NCBI RefSeq assembly: GCF_019578655.1
Contig: NC_063256.1
Coordinates: 9,920,001 to 9,984,000 of the forward strand
Reading direction: 5' to 3'
Source of the DNA: Ricinus communis
Lineage: Eukaryota; Streptophyta; Magnoliopsida; Malpighiales; Euphorbiaceae
Length of the DNA stretch: 64,000 bases
Below the pieces are notes generated by a model that worked only from the letters and a program-made list of their open reading frames with translations, was not told the origin of the DNA and did no database searches. Positions 26,389 to 39,530 of this stretch are shown here, in pieces (within the stretch, counting starts at the first letter, position 1; every line of letters begins with the position of its first letter). Made by a program: the position numbers and the translations under genes.

Positions 26389-29300
26389 ATGTCTTTTATA
26401 GGCGCTTGGGATAGTTAAGAATTGGTAGGAAAAGAAATATTGCCAGTGTCTTCCATTTTCATATAGTCATCCCCTTTTAATTAACTCTGTTCTTGTTATA
26501 TATGGTTCAGAAGTTCAGAATTCGATGGAGGAAAACTAATGGGCCTTACCTCATCCTTGGAAAGACTTCTGAGGGTGTGTGTCTTGGGTGCGCCTCCAAG
26601 TTATTTTGAGGATTCTAAAATTCAAAATGCAATTAACATGACATAATTTTAATTAGAATCTGAAACATACAGGTCCAGATCTTGAAAGTGCAAGCTAGTG
26701 TCCTTTTATAAATGTACAGGCTTTTTGATGGGGTATTGCAGAAATAAAAGAACAGAGGTACGATCTCTTTCAGAAGGAGGCAAATGCACTGCAAGTGTTT
26801 AGACTCTGTCTTGGGACTGGACCCTTGGCCTTCAAAGTCCTTGGGACCACACCACCTGGAACTGCACTACCTTCTCGATTTCTTCCAACTTTCCATTGGA
26901 AGCATAAATTGAAACTCTGCTGATACATTATTCCCTTGCCTTTCGGATTATTTCCTCAATTCACCTGCTTACTGAAGATTTTTTTTAATATATATAATAT
27001 ATATATACACTGATATATCATAAAATATTTAATAGACATAATCACCTAAAAACTTGTAAATGAGATGGTAATAGTTTCTTTTAATTTAATTGAAATTTCA
27101 AATTTTAATCTTAAATATGCAACTGTGTTAGAGTAATTTGTCATCCGTAAAAAATTTTATAATTCTTGCAACTAAGAATAATAATAAAAAAATTTCTCAC
27201 ATGATGCATTATCTAAACTATCTTGAATAAACTATTGCAGAACTTTCAGTAGATTCTTGGCTTGTGAGGAAAAGGACTTCGATTTTGAAGAGTAAGAACT
27301 AGGAAAGGTGTTATCTTTGCTGTAACCAATTTGTCTGTCCAAAGTCCTACAGGAAAAAGAAAACAAGCAAACAATAACAGGCAGTCGTTATAAATTTATA
27401 ATAATATGAGGTTGAGGGTATGATTATTAACATAAATACTTTGTTTAATTGTTTCAGCCGGTTTAAGTTTTTCGTGATCAAGGAATCTAAACGAGCTTTG
27501 ACTGGTCTTACTCTAGCCATGATAATTTAAATTTTAAAGAGCAGAGCTAAAGCATTAATTAATTAAGGGGAAATACTTAAATATGCCCTTCATGTTTACC
27601 CCAATTGTCATATTAGATCCTCATTTTCTTTTGAGACAAAAGTGACCTTATTTTCTATATTTTAAAACCCTTTATTGAACAGTTTATTTTTGAAGGTGAA
27701 CATTCCATAAATTCTTCCAAGAATTACATACCAAAAAAGAACAAGATCCACGACAAAAACCCTCTTCAAAGAAGTTAGACAAGACACAGTTTTTAATTGC
27801 AACAACTAATGCTCTCTCAGCTCCTTAAGTTTGTCTTCTCCATCTATTCTTATCCTAAGTTGCCTGTAACTATGCCAACAATTCTTTTAGGTTTAATTGA
27901 TAAATTATGTCTGTTTTTTTTTTTTTTTTTTTGTGTTCTGTGCTTTCAAAGAGAAATCTATTGCTTTTTGTTATGGATTCTTTTTTTTCTTTTTTGTTAG
28001 TTAAGATTGTTTAAAAAGATGAATTATTGTCAATTTTATCTCTACATTTACCCATTTTGAACTGAGGTTATTCATTTTGCACCAACGCTATTTAAAGAAT
28101 AGAGTTTGGTTCTCTCATTTGCTTGGCATTCCCAATCTCCACCGTATTTGAGAATTTCATAATTTCCTTCAATTTTTTGGTATGTGCATATTTGATCTGT
28201 ATATCAGTTAGGTTGATTATAACTTCTATATTTGATTGCTTAGTTGATTAAACTGTTTTTATAGTGAATTTGAGTTAGCGTTAATCAATTTATGTTCTAG
28301 CTTCATTGAACTAATATAATTAATTTAGAGTGTGCTGCTTAGAACCCTTACGGGTGGTAGTTTTAATGCAGTTGTAAACTCAAGATTAGAACTCAACATC
28401 TTAATTAAACTATAAGAGACCGCTATAATTTCTTTAGAAATTTTTAGCAAATATAAATGCAAAACTAATGCTAGTTTGACCCTACTGCAATTTTAAAAGA
28501 ATAAATGACATTTATTTTTAAGTTATTGATGGATAATTGATACATATTTAATAGTTTTAAATAATAAAATATATGTTAATAATCTAATATCAAAATATAA
28601 ATCATTCATATATACATATCATTTTTTTAATTATTATTATTACACACTAAGCCTATCCACTAAATAAAATGCCAAATTGCATGTCTAGTCTTAGTAAACT
28701 GTATTCTTTGCCATGCATTGATGGATTCCATTATTGAAGAATGAAAATTTCCACTTTTGCTCATATTATTTTCACTCTTGGTCGTAAATTACCTTAAGGT
28801 TGAATGGTCATGATTTCTTATTTAATATTTTTTTCCATCATTTTTAGGAAAAGTGAAGGTGGTATTGATGTATGTTCTCAATTAAATCTTTTTAGAATAA
28901 TGCTTTAAATTTTATTTAAGAAGTGAATCCTTTTAATAGAATAGAAACCACATAGAATATGGAAAAGTTTCATTTTTTAAAAAAGAGGAGAGAGTGCAGG
29001 AGCTATATAGCAATGTTAAAATTGTCATAACATGCTAATTTTATTTGTCAAATACGAAAAAAATTTGGTGAAAGTTGAGTTTTAGAAAGTTTATATCAAT
29101 AAATAGATTGATCCGTTTATGATATAATTTAAAATAAATCGTGTAATAAGTTAGTTCATAAATCCTTTGTAATCCATTTAATTTTATGTATTGTAATAGA
29201 TGGTGTCAATCCAATCTACTCGTTTGTAAAAATAATTAATGATATCTAATTAGTATATCAAAACTATAAAAACAATTTTTTTCTTTTTCCTTGATGGGTC

Positions 29301-30401
29301 GCTTCCTATTCTTTTTCTTTTTTTGTTCTCTTATTTGTTAGCAACATTCTAGCTTTCTCCTAAAAAGATAAACATATATATTGCAAAATATTTATTCATA
29401 ATTTAGTATTACATATAATATTTCTATTTATTTGAGGAAAATGCAACAGCAACAGTTTGCATATTAATATATTAAATAAGCTGTATCATTTATTCAACAT
29501 ATTAAAAATGAAAACATTAGAATGAATGTTCGAAAACACCAATTTAGAGTCATTTTTGTCTGAAGGAAAACAAGAGGGTTCAATACGATAAATGGGGTAA
29601 GCATTAGGGTCATACTGGAGCTCTTTCCCACTAATTAACATGCACTGTTTTTATAATATTTTGCCTCATCAAACAAACCACGTGAGCGATGAAGTTGAGT
29701 AAGAATCCGGTGGTCCATCGACCATCTTATCACTGTAATTTCTCGATTCAGTGCTATTGCACGTGACTGCACGCGAGGTGAAAGGTCATTTTGAATAAAT
29801 TAAAAAGTGAGAAGAAAAGAGCCTTCATCTTCCCCCCATTAAAAAATGACGGTACATTTTGGTGGCTGTGCTGTGGCATTATCAACTTGCCTTTCTCTCC
29901 CTCCCTGTGTCTCACAGTAATGCCTTCCTTCCAACTTTCAATGTTCTTCTCGATACCATACCCTCTCTGTTTCTTGCCTTCACCTTTCTTTCTGCTTCAA
30001 ATACTATACTGTTTCTTTCTTTCTTAAATTTGTTAGCTTGCTTAAAAAATATTGACTGCCTGACACTATCATCACTGTCCTCCAGTCCCGAAAAAAAAAA
30101 AAAAAACCCCAATTATAGCATATCGTATCCAGCTTATAGATTATCTAATTTAATTATTTAATTCAACTCTTTAGCTGTACCTACTGTTTCAATTTTTACA
30201 TTCTATTTTAAAATTTTATTCACACCCTGTCGTACAGTTAAAGAACGTGGTCTGGGCGCTCTTCTATTCTATCTATCTATCTTTCTCTCCGAGTTCAAGT
30301 TTCAAGAATACTGAAGACCCCATCTCTATCTTATTCTTTTGCTTGAGACTTCCTTGATTTGTCGCTGTAAATGCAGCTTGGTGCGACCTTATCTGTTTTT
30401 G

Positions 30402-32407
30402 ATGGGGAAGAAGGGAGGTAGTTCATGGTTGACCGCTGTGAAAAGAGCTTTTAGATCTCCTACTAAAGACGCTGACAAGAGAAGTAGCAGGAGAAGAGAG
30501 GACCATGACCAAGAAGAAGACGAAGAAAAGGTTTTTCCTTCATTTTTATATTTTTTTTGCCTCAGTTTATGTATCTTTGATCTGTTTTGGTACAATGTTA
30601 ATGTCCTTTCTTCTTGTTCTTTTGTGGGGTTTTATGCAGAAAAGAGAGAAGAGAAGATGGTTATTTAGAAAACCCTCGGTTCAAGAACCGGTAATACAGC
30701 AAGCCCCTTCCAAGGCAGCTACTGACAAGGCTACCGGTGGTGTTATATCGACAGACCATGTGTCAAATGCGGCAGTTGACCAGAAGCACGCCACTGCATC
30801 CCAGGCAGCAGCAGAAGCAGCTCGGCTCACCAGGCCTACTTATCACGCCAGAGAACACTATGCTGCTATTGTTATTCAAACCGCTTTTAGAGGATACCTG
30901 GTATGTCTCAGATTTTATTTCTTGTATTACAAAATGTTGGAAGGAGAGTTTTTGAATAATCATTAATATACTAATTTGGAAGATGTGTTGTCTTTAATTA
31001 TAATCATGAGCCTGTTTCTGTTTGTTGAAGGCAAGGAGGGCACTTCGTGCGCTTAAAGGACTAGTAAAGTTGCAAGCTTTAGTAAGGGGACACAATGTGA
31101 GAAAACAAGCCAAGATGACACTGCGCTGCATGCAAGCTTTAGTTAGAGTCCAGGCTCGAGTTCTTGATCAACGAGTAAGGCTTTCGCATGAAGGCAGCAG
31201 GAAATCTGCATTCAGCGACACCAATAGCGTTATTGAGTCGCGATATCTTCAAGACATTTCAGATAGAAAATCAATGGTAACTTAATTAATTGATTTGTCC
31301 AAACACAGGATTTGCCGTTCTAGAATACCTTGTCCTTGCCCTGACGTCAAATTACTGTCTGTGGCAGTCAAGAGAGGGAAGTAGCATTGCAGATGATTGG
31401 GATGAAAGGGCGCACACGGTTGAGGAAGTTAAGGCCATGTTGCAACACAGGAAAGAAGCTGCTATGAAGCGTGAAAAGACTTTATCCCAGGGTTTGTCTC
31501 AGCAGGTTTATTTCTTTCATGTTCTCTATCTCCTCTGTTTTTTCTCCTTGTCATGTTTTATTTTTTGAGCTCACTGGTTCAAGTTCTGCTATGTCCCATT
31601 TCAAAGATTTGGAGGACTCGTAGGAGCCCATCAATAGGCAATGATGATGAGCTCCAGGAAAGACCACAATGGCTAGACCGCTGGATAGCTACAAAGCCAT
31701 GGGATAGCAGCAGAGCAAGAGCTTCAACTGATCAAAGAGACCCTATTAAAACTGTAGAAATTGACACTTCCCAGCCTTACTCTTACTTAGCACCCAATTT
31801 TAGAAGAACAAATCATAGCCAATATCACCAGCAGCGTCAAAGGCCAAGTTCTCCACTCCATAGAGCCCATCAAACTGCACCTCATCATCACTCTCCTGTT
31901 ACACCATCTCCATCGAAATCCAGACCTGTTCAAGTCCGATCAGCAAGCCCGCGGTGCATAAGAGAAGACAGAATCTATAATCCATCTCAAACACCAAGCC
32001 TAAGGTCCAATTACCACTACACAGGCAACTCGCATCAACGTGCTAGTGGGAGTAGCAATAACAGTAATGCTAGTACTGCTACATTGCCTAATTACATGGC
32101 TGCAACCGAGTCTGCTAAAGCTAGAATACGATCTCAAAGTGCACCGAGACAAAGACCATCAACTCCGGAAAGAGACCGAGTCGGGTCTGCAACTGCGAAG
32201 AAGCGGCTTTCTTTTCCTGTCCCAGATCCTTATAATGTAGGAATGGGATATGGGCATGGATTAAGGAGTCCAAGTTTCAAGAGTGTCAGTGGTGTACATT
32301 TTGGCGGGTTAGAACAACAATCTAACTATTCATCTTGCTGTACGGAAAGTCTTGGTGGTGAGATTTCACCTTCTTCAACCAGCGATCTCAGGAGGTGGTT
32401 GAGGTGA
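30402..32407 (+). CDS. IQD: IQ67-domain calmodulin-binding protein, IQD17/IQD18 type
   Basis: Five exons (30402-30530, 30640-30900, 31031-31276, 31368-31505, 31607-32407) are all joined in phase 0 and encode 524 residues. The N-terminus [20 protein letters not shown] is typical of the family. The IQ67 domain covers about residues 118-180: a first IQ motif ([12 protein letters not shown], 122-133), a second around [13 protein letters not shown] (144-156) and a third around [11 protein letters not shown] (164-174). The intron splitting the first IQ motif after residue 130 is the family's conserved one. SRKSAFSD and [11 protein letters not shown] follow. The C-terminal half holds RPQWLDRW and the DUF4005 block ([20 protein letters not shown], then PRQRPSTPE, about 418-446), and the protein ends near [14 protein letters not shown]. 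Family knowledge: IQD proteins bind calmodulin and localise to microtubules, the plasma membrane or the nucleus as scaffolds for cell shape. The frame is open upstream to 30339, but the family start is the Met at 30402. Confidence 0.94.
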
Positions 32408-35362
32408 TTTTAATGATCACACATGATACCATTAGGTTTCTCTTTAATTTTGGGACTGTGACTCTACATAGGGTGGTTGAAAATGAAACTAATGTAGAAA
32501 CAAGAGAGAAGTGAAATGAGCTTCTTTTTCGGATAGGTAGTTGCCACTTGATATTTAGAAAGTGTGACCTTGTGTGTGTGTGTGTCTCTTTTTTACTTTC
32601 TTTTTTCTTTTCTTTTATATATTTGTTTGAAGTTGTAACCATAGGTGAGCTATTTGTTGTGCCCATCTCACTTGGATCTTTTTCTCATGCAATTCTTGTT
32701 AATGACTTTAATTAGTCATCCTTTTCACTGTAGTATATCAATTTCTTCTTGTTTTTGTTTTTTTCTTTTTCTTTCCTTCTCTTTTGCCTTTTCCATTGAC
32801 TCACAAACCATGAAACTAATACACTTACTGGTTTTCTTTTCTTTTTTAACAATTGCAAATTTTTGGGAGGGGAAAGGATGACTCTCGAACCACCCTGAGA
32901 CACAAATGCCCCTCACCACCAAACTACAAGCCTAGTGTTTAACTAATACATTTACTATGCAGCCTTCAAGTTATCTATGTTAATTATTAGCAAGGGCTAA
33001 TAATAAATGGACGAAGAAAGACCTAACCAAATTGAATCCATTAAATATAAATAAATAAAAAATTGATTAATAATTATTAAGAAGTTATTTTTTAAAAAAA
33101 GAAAATCAATATCAAATTTGAAAAAACAAAAACTATTGATTTAGTTAACCGACTGAATGTATATGATAAAATCCAACAATAGATATTAGCTGAGATGTCC
33201 TTAACAAAATAATTAGAAGCACGAATTCTGCAGGTTCATGATTGACAGGGGAGAAACAAAAGTATTGTGATTGACCCCCAAGAGGCCCTGCAATGAAAAC
33301 TTTATTTAAATGGCATCTCTGTACACTTGCATCAGTGGGGTTTCCCTTTTCCTATTTTCTGACTTCATCCATATATCAGAGCATCTTTGTAGCTTTTGCC
33401 CATGTGCGTAAGAAATAAAAGAGTACAGCTTTGCATATTGAAAAGATGAACTGAAGAGAGACCATGTGCTATGATCTATCAATTCTTATCCTCACTGAAA
33501 TTTATAGTCATCATAGAATTGATGACGACTCAATGCTGTTCCTTTTTCTATACCAAATTGGTTTGGGTACTAAAAGGAGCCTTTGGCTCTTGCTGTTATG
33601 ACTATTTCCTCTTTCAAGAAAGATGATCCACAAATTTGAGGATGTAATCATGCACTTCAAATTCTGAAATTGGAATAGCACTTATGATTGATTATTATTC
33701 TATTTTTTTAGTTTTAAATAATCAATAGTTGTGCTCTGAGCTCGGCATTAAGGCCCAATATATTTTCTTAGGATATGGAGTCCAGCCCAAAATAGCTTGT
33801 TTTCAGAAATTATAATACAAGGAACAGAAAACTGAAAGAAATTCAACTCTTCATTCACCAATTGCGCCTAATATTAAGATCTTCCTGAGAAATCTAATTT
33901 TATAATTGAATGACAGGTATTTTATACTAAGTAATGAGAATGTACAATAAATTCTAAATTTCTGTCATTTAATAAATAAGTATTTTTATAAAGAATAGAC
34001 AATAATCTTTTAATTTATAATATCTTCTTCTTGCATGTGACATATCATTAATAAGCAAAAAGTACATATAAGTTTCTGAAATTTTGGCCAAAGTGTTTTT
34101 AAACTTCTAAACTTTATATCAGCTTAATTACACATTTAAAGTTTAGAAAACAGAATAACTATATTTTTTTTGAAGCCAACTCATTTTCTAATTGACGATA
34201 GAGTTGATTTTTTTTTTTTTTTTGTCAAAATGAATGAGAAATTATCATTTTATAATTTTTATTCATTAAAAACAAAGCAAATACTCTCTCACGTGCAAAA
34301 TAAATAAATTGAAAAGAATTAAAACGATTTTTTTAACATCTAAAACTAATAAGATATCACATCATTACATACTAAGATAGGCGTAGTTAGCTTTAAGAAT
34401 ATAGTTGCTATGTTAATTAAATTTTAACAATATAATTAAGTTATTTTAAAATCCAAAAATTTAATTACGTTTTGGCTTAAAATTTAAAATCTTATATATA
34501 ATTTTTTCCTTATTAAGAATTAAAAGAATGCTTCTTCTTTTTGGTACTATACACTCAAAAATAAGTAGGAATTGTTTTAGTAATTAATGGTTAAAGAGGC
34601 AACAATGTGAAAATTCAACAAACGACCCTATTTGAGCTAAGGCAAAGAGAGGTTTATACGCTTAGCCAAGTATTGGAGTAGCCTAAATTCTCTTTTTACT
34701 TTTCCTTCATTCTTTGGTAGATAATAATGAGCATAACATGTTTCTAAGAACATTTCCACTCCAGGTAATGAGTTGTTTGATACAGCTGACGTTTCTACTT
34801 GAAGTAGCATAGATATGATTTGGATATCCATGAGAATGGGTTGATTAATTGAGTTTTTTTAGCACAAAATGAAATTGGAAACATAATTCTTACTTATAAT
34901 AGCAAAAACTAGAGAGGCATTAGCCCAAAAAAGGTGGCAACAAACAAGGTTTGACGAAACGCATACGAAATGAAGAACTTGAAATGAGAGAAATAAATAA
35001 TTAATTAACTAAATTTGTTTACCTCCTCGAGAAGAAATGTTTTTCATAGCGTATGAAATTTAACTTTCTAAATAAAAGCACTAAGGAGAAATGTTACAAG
35101 TGATTAAAAAACACCCATTTTTTGGAGAACCATTGACACTAGGCGTACAAACAGAAACTAGCACCATTTTTGGACTGCCCTCACTGACTATTTATTTTTC
35201 AACAGTAAGCTTCTTAATATCAAGATCCCAAGTAGTATGTAATCAAACAAGCACCACCGCCTGTTTAAAGGCAAAACAGTCCATCCATCCAAGAGATGGC
35301 GAATCAAGCCCCCCAGCCATCGCTAAACCATTTTCCGACTTAAACAGCACCATCAGCATTAA
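32408..35362. other. 3' flank and intergenic DNA after the IQD gene
   Basis: About 32.4-32.7 kb is probably the IQD 3' untranslated region and includes a short (TG)n run at about 32573-32585. Beyond it I see AT-rich DNA and no recognisable reading frame on either strand. The 103-residue plus-strand frame at 35091-35402 has ordinary composition but no motif I know. Confidence 0.55.
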
Positions 35363-35752
35363 CTCTTTGTTTGGGAAAGAAGTGGGTGGGGAGAGAAAGT
35401 GAGAAGGACTCTTATTGTTTGGAAATGAGAGAAAATTGAATGAGAAAAAATAAAATTTTAGTAATATTTATTTAAAAATATTTAAATATTTTAAATTACA
35501 ATTAAATTCTTTCATATGTAAAATCCATGGGTAAGAAAATCCATATGTTTTATTGGAGTAAACATATAAACTGATTTTGAAAGTTTAAATCTCCAAATTG
35601 GAGTGATTACATATTGGTGAGTCCAAGTGATCAACTTTTCACTTTTCCAAATTCTCATCTCTTTTTCTTGTTTTCTTGAACATGGAAAAGTTATAATCAA
35701 CCCCTCACTTTCTCCTTCCACCCTTTCTCCTTATCCGTTCCCAAATATAAGA
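35363..35752. mobile_element. Putative fold-back miniature element, about 390 bp
   Basis: TTTGTTTGGGAAAG followed by GGGTGGGGAGAGAAAGTGAG (35367-35403) is matched in inverted orientation by the segment ending CCGTTCCCAAATATAAGAAG (about 35700-35754), whose complement reads TTTGGGAACGG then GGGTGGAAGGAGAAAGTGAG. The ends thus form an imperfect inverted repeat of about 40 bp around an AT-rich centre with no coding capacity. The TTTGGGAA-type terminus resembles hAT-related miniature elements of plants, but I could not define a target-site duplication, so ends and class are uncertain. Confidence 0.45.
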
Positions 35753-37447
35753 AGTCTGCACCACTCCACAAATGGAGGAGACCAACTCATTTGTTTTACT
35801 TCCATAGTTTTCCTTTTCTTTTTACGGATTTCACATCAAACACACTAAACCACAAGCGCGAATAGGCAGCTCCACTCAGGACCAAACTTAACAATATCAT
35901 AACTGTAAATATCATAACCCTATTAGATCTGGAGCTAATAGAGCTTTTTTTAAAAAAAAAATTCGAAACACATGCAAAGATTTATATTGTGAACTGACGT
36001 TGATATATTTTCGGACACGATATCATAATTAATGCATCTATTGGTATTAGCTGATACTTATGAATCAAATTACAGACAACAGATACATGTTCCGTATGTT
36101 GCAAATTGCTAGCCATATATATGTAATTAGTAAAGTAGTTTTTGTAAATGTTAAACTGAGATCTAATCTCAGCCATTGGATGTATTAGGGTTATCTTGTG
36201 CCTCATATAAATAGATAATTATAGGGCTGCCTCTCATTAGAGCAGTCATTATTTCTCTCAGTTTTATCTTTCTCCTTCACATATTATTCTCTCTTTTAGG
36301 ATTTCCTTATTTGTCTATGAGAAGCATGTCTCGTTTATAATCTTAGTCGATGCTATATATTGAATACGATACTCGGTATGACAGAAAAATCAATAATTTA
36401 TTTCTTTAAAATATAAAAATATGATCTATTCTTTATCTGGTACATGTAAATATGTGCAATCGCCTCTATAATAAATAGCTTGCAATCTTTTACATTTCTG
36501 TTTGATTTCTTTTCGTAATTGTGATATTAAAAGAAATATTATAAAGTTCTTATTTTATTATTTTTATTTAGATGACAAAAGGATATGTTTTCTAACTTTA
36601 AACAAGTATAAAAGGTTTTCTTTTTCTCAAAATATTATAGATTGTGTTCTAAAAGTAAATATATTGTATATTTCGCTTACCACGACTACATATTTATTTC
36701 AGGATTAATGTTGTACATCTTACTATTATTTGTTTTAATTCTTACTCACTTGATATGGCATACAATTACTGAAGTGTTTCTTTATATTTTAAGAGTAAGA
36801 AACAGTTTAGTAAAAGTATTATATAGCATAGGGGAGTTCGTGGATTGGATTGATCGGTTTAGAAGCTATATCATAATCCATCATGTTATATTTATTTAAA
36901 ACTGAACCTATTATTTAATATTGAAAAATTAATAAATTTAAATTCATCCATTTTTAATTGAATTCTGTTTTAAAAATATAATACGAAAATTAAAATTAAA
37001 ATTTGTATAAAAATTAAAAATCCTTAACAAGAAAAACAACAAACAAAATTATATGTAGTTATATATTTATATTAGATGAATAGATAGAATTAAATAAATA
37101 AAGTTGAAAACTCAATAAGAAAAGATAAAATTTAAAAACAGTTTTTAAGGGTTAAAAGATAAAAGTGGTAGAGGATATAGAGATTTTAACTTTTAGTTCT
37201 ATATTTAGTTTTACATATTTTTAAACTATTTTTAATCTAAACTTAAACTCAATAAAATAATATTAATTTTTGTTGGATTTTTTAAATTAGTCTCGGTTTA
37301 GTTTACTATTTCTAATATTTCACATTATGTGAATAAAAATTGAAATAAATAATAATAAAATGTTTAACATTTTCATTATTTTATGGGATAATCAGTAATA
37401 GGGAGCCTTTAGAGACCATTGACTTCACGATAAATCAATATTATTTT
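35753..37447. other. AT-rich intergenic region, no gene recognised
   Basis: The ORFs here (around 36.0-36.2 and 36.5-36.9 kb) are hydrophobic, low-complexity frames typical of AT-rich noncoding DNA. I see no motif, RNA gene or clear repeat structure. Confidence 0.55.
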
Positions 37448-38294
37448 AAAGCGGAAACTCCATGTAGAGTCGTTTCGCCGGAACATCATGCTGAAAATTC
37501 CATTTGCCTTGAAAGAATGGATGTTAAAGAATTTTTCCAGTGGTTTTAACATTCAGAGATACCAGCGATGGAAGTGCATATTTGGAGTTGCTATTTGGAG
37601 AATTTGGGCTTGGAGAAATGAAGATATTTTTAGAGAGGGAGTGGTTCGTAGAAAAAGTCTGTTTGTAGAAGTTACTGTTAAAACAGACGAGATTCTTCAT
37701 GGTAACAGCATTAATCTAGATGATAGTACAAGGGAGTCAAGAAAGGAGATTCTGATTAGCTGGTTACCTCCTAATGGCTCTATTCTGAAACTAAACACAT
37801 GATGGACCATACTGCAGTTTAACAAAATTAGCAAGAGTAGGAGTTGTTGTTAGAGATTGTTGTGGCAATTGGGTGGTTGGATTTGCTATGAATATAGGGA
37901 GCTGCTCTATAACAGAAGCTGAGCGTGGGATAGAGGATTTCAGGTGCTGGAAGTTGAAACTGATAGTAGCTGTGTTGTTAATTTGGTTCAAGGTCAGATG
38001 GATATTTGTAACAAATTTTATAATCTAGTCCATGGTATTTGAAGTCTGTTAAATCAAAAGTGGCGTGTTGTCTTGAAGCACGTGTATAGGGAAGCCAAGC
38101 TTCTGATTTTCTAGCAAAGTTTGCCTCTTCTCTTCCTATTGGGATTCATGTCATGGATCAGGCTCCTCCTAGTTTATTTCCTATTTTTATGAATGATAGG
38201 ACTGGTCTTGTTCTTCCTTGGCTCATGAGGAATTAGTTGGTCTTCCAACTCTCTTTGTTTACCAAGAAAAAAGCGTAAACTCCATATAAAATCG
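37448..38294 (+). mobile_element. 5'-truncated LINE retrotransposon flanked by a 25-bp target-site duplication
   Basis: The insert (37473-38269) ends in TTTACCAAGAAAA, a short A-rich tail of the kind plant LINEs have. The 25 bp before it (37448-37472, starting AAAGCGGAAACTCCAT) recur just after the tail (38270-38294, starting AAAGCGTAAACTCCAT) with four mismatches. This is the expected signature of target-primed reverse transcription with 5' truncation and later decay. The insert holds the RNase H-domain end of the second LINE reading frame, described separately. No reverse transcriptase domain remains. Confidence 0.75.
37488..38235 (+). pseudogene. LINE polyprotein C-terminus with RNase H-like domain, broken
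   Basis: The first frame (37488-37802) has FGVAIWRIWAWRNEDIF, the linker typical of plant LINE ORF2 proteins before the RNase H-like domain, and then SWLPPNGSILKLNT. One extra base at about 37801 breaks the frame exactly at the expected first catalytic Asp. The next frame continues with a GVVVRDCCGNWVVGFAMNIG stretch and SITEAE, which contains the expected Glu. A further shift near 37945 leads to EVETDSSCVVNLV, with the third catalytic Asp. More breaks precede VYREA and DFLAKFASSLPIGIHV near 38075-38155. The motif order is that of the family, but at least two frameshifts and a stop make it nonfunctional. Confidence 0.8.
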
Positions 38295-39530
38295 ACACTT
38301 CTACATAGAGTTTTTGTAAATCATTTACTATTTTCATTTAAAAAATCAGGTCTCTTGACCACCGAAACGATTTTTTTTTTTTTTTTATTATTATTTTAAA
38401 AAATGAGTTTTATAATAGGTAAGAGACATTTTGGTTAAGTCTCACTATTTACACGACATGGAAAGTCCAAGCGGCTTAGTTTGGAGTATGGACAGTTAGA
38501 ATCCCGCTAGGGTTTAGTTTCGTTTAATGTTTGGATCAATATATAAGGCATGAGATAATCGAAGTGGGGTTAAATACCTGGGTTGATTGCAAAAACTAAG
38601 TTTTGTAGGACATGCAGAAGCAGAAAACTTATATATTTATTTTATGTTGACGAAAGAAGTCTTAACAAAAATTATATTTTTAAAACATAGACAGAATTCA
38701 TTTAAATAAATTTTCGAATTAGATCTATCCAAAACAATCATAAGAATATAAAATAAATTAAGTATATATGCATATAAATATAACAGAAATAAAAATAATT
38801 AAAACGTGAATGTGAGAGAGAAGGAATGTATCTTGGCAACTAAGAAAAATCCATTAGCATTATACAGATTTGGGCACTAGAGAAGCAAATGTATACTAAT
38901 AAGCACCAAAATCATAATGTTGGGTGTGAAAACGCGTGGTGGCTTCCATTGTGTTCAACTTTCAAGTGCTTCGCCACAGCGTCAGTGCCCACTAGCTAAC
39001 ATAGTGCAGTACCACATCGATCATTCTTATTTCACTATTTTTAATGTGTCCTGTCCTCTCGTATATTATAGAATTCCCTTACAAAAGGCTGCAAAATTTG
39101 TGGGACTCACACCCTTCTCTTTTAAGGTATATATGCGACACGTGTGTAAATTGATGGCTATCCATGGGCCATATGGCATAAGCCTCGTGTTCAAGAATGT
39201 GTTCAAGTTCAACAACCTAATTAAGGACACTTCCATATACTTCTGTCCGTTTAATTTGATTTTTTTCGTAATGCCTTCTTGCTTTTATCTTCCTTTCTCT
39301 TACGTCAATGTATTTCTCTTCCTGTACCCTCGTGATTCTTGACAAGTTTTAAATCGATTAACCTAAGTAATTCAAGTCCTTTACTTCAAAGCATCCGAAA
39401 TTGTTATCCTTAGTTTTTTGGTCTAAACACTTTCACGCTACATATAGTCTATTTATATGTATGTATATGTCTACCAAACTACATCTACTGCCACACTTTC
39501 AATAGAATTAACATAACAATACCAACCACC
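38295..39530. other. Intergenic region and upstream region of the GulLO-like gene
   Basis: An AT-rich stretch with a poly(T) run near 38371-38387 is followed from about 38.9 kb by less AT-rich sequence. A 141-residue frame at 38917-39342 has no motif I recognise and ends before the oxidase promoter; I do not call it a gene. A TATA-like sequence (TATTTATATG) at about 39450, some 80 bp before the oxidase start codon, is a reasonable core promoter candidate. Confidence 0.45.
39450..39459 (+). promoter_or_regulatory. Candidate TATA box of the GulLO-like gene
   Basis: TATTTATATG lies about 80 bp upstream of the start codon at 39531, which would give a leader of roughly 50 nt. This is a position-and-sequence guess only; similar motifs are frequent in this AT-rich DNA. 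Confidence 0.35.

Larger units (their letters stand above)
23891..30401. other. Intergenic region and upstream region of the IQD gene
   Basis: I recognise no coding gene. 24.47-25.6 kb is less AT-rich, with GGCCCA/TGGGCC motifs followed by plausible splice signals but only short open frames. 26.5-26.9 kb is another less AT-rich patch. Small repeats include (AAT)n at 24368-24390 and a 60-bp tandem duplication at 26288-26388. From about 29.8 kb the sequence becomes pyrimidine-rich in the way plant promoters and leaders often are. The 5' leader of the IQD gene probably starts a few hundred bases before 30402. Confidence 0.5.

Noticed and set aside
26740..26900. A less AT-rich segment with a repeated CTTGGGAC as a microRNA hairpin.
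   Set aside because: I could not pair an extended stem and it matches no microRNA sequence I know.
30339..30401. An N-terminal extension of the IQD protein using the Met at 30339.
   Set aside because: The frame is open, but IQD family proteins begin with MGKK..SSW, which is encoded at 30402.
38917..39342. A 141-residue plus-strand frame upstream of the GulLO-like gene, considered as a gene.
   Set aside because: It has no recognisable motif, its second half is low-complexity and hydrophobic, and it lies where the oxidase promoter should be.
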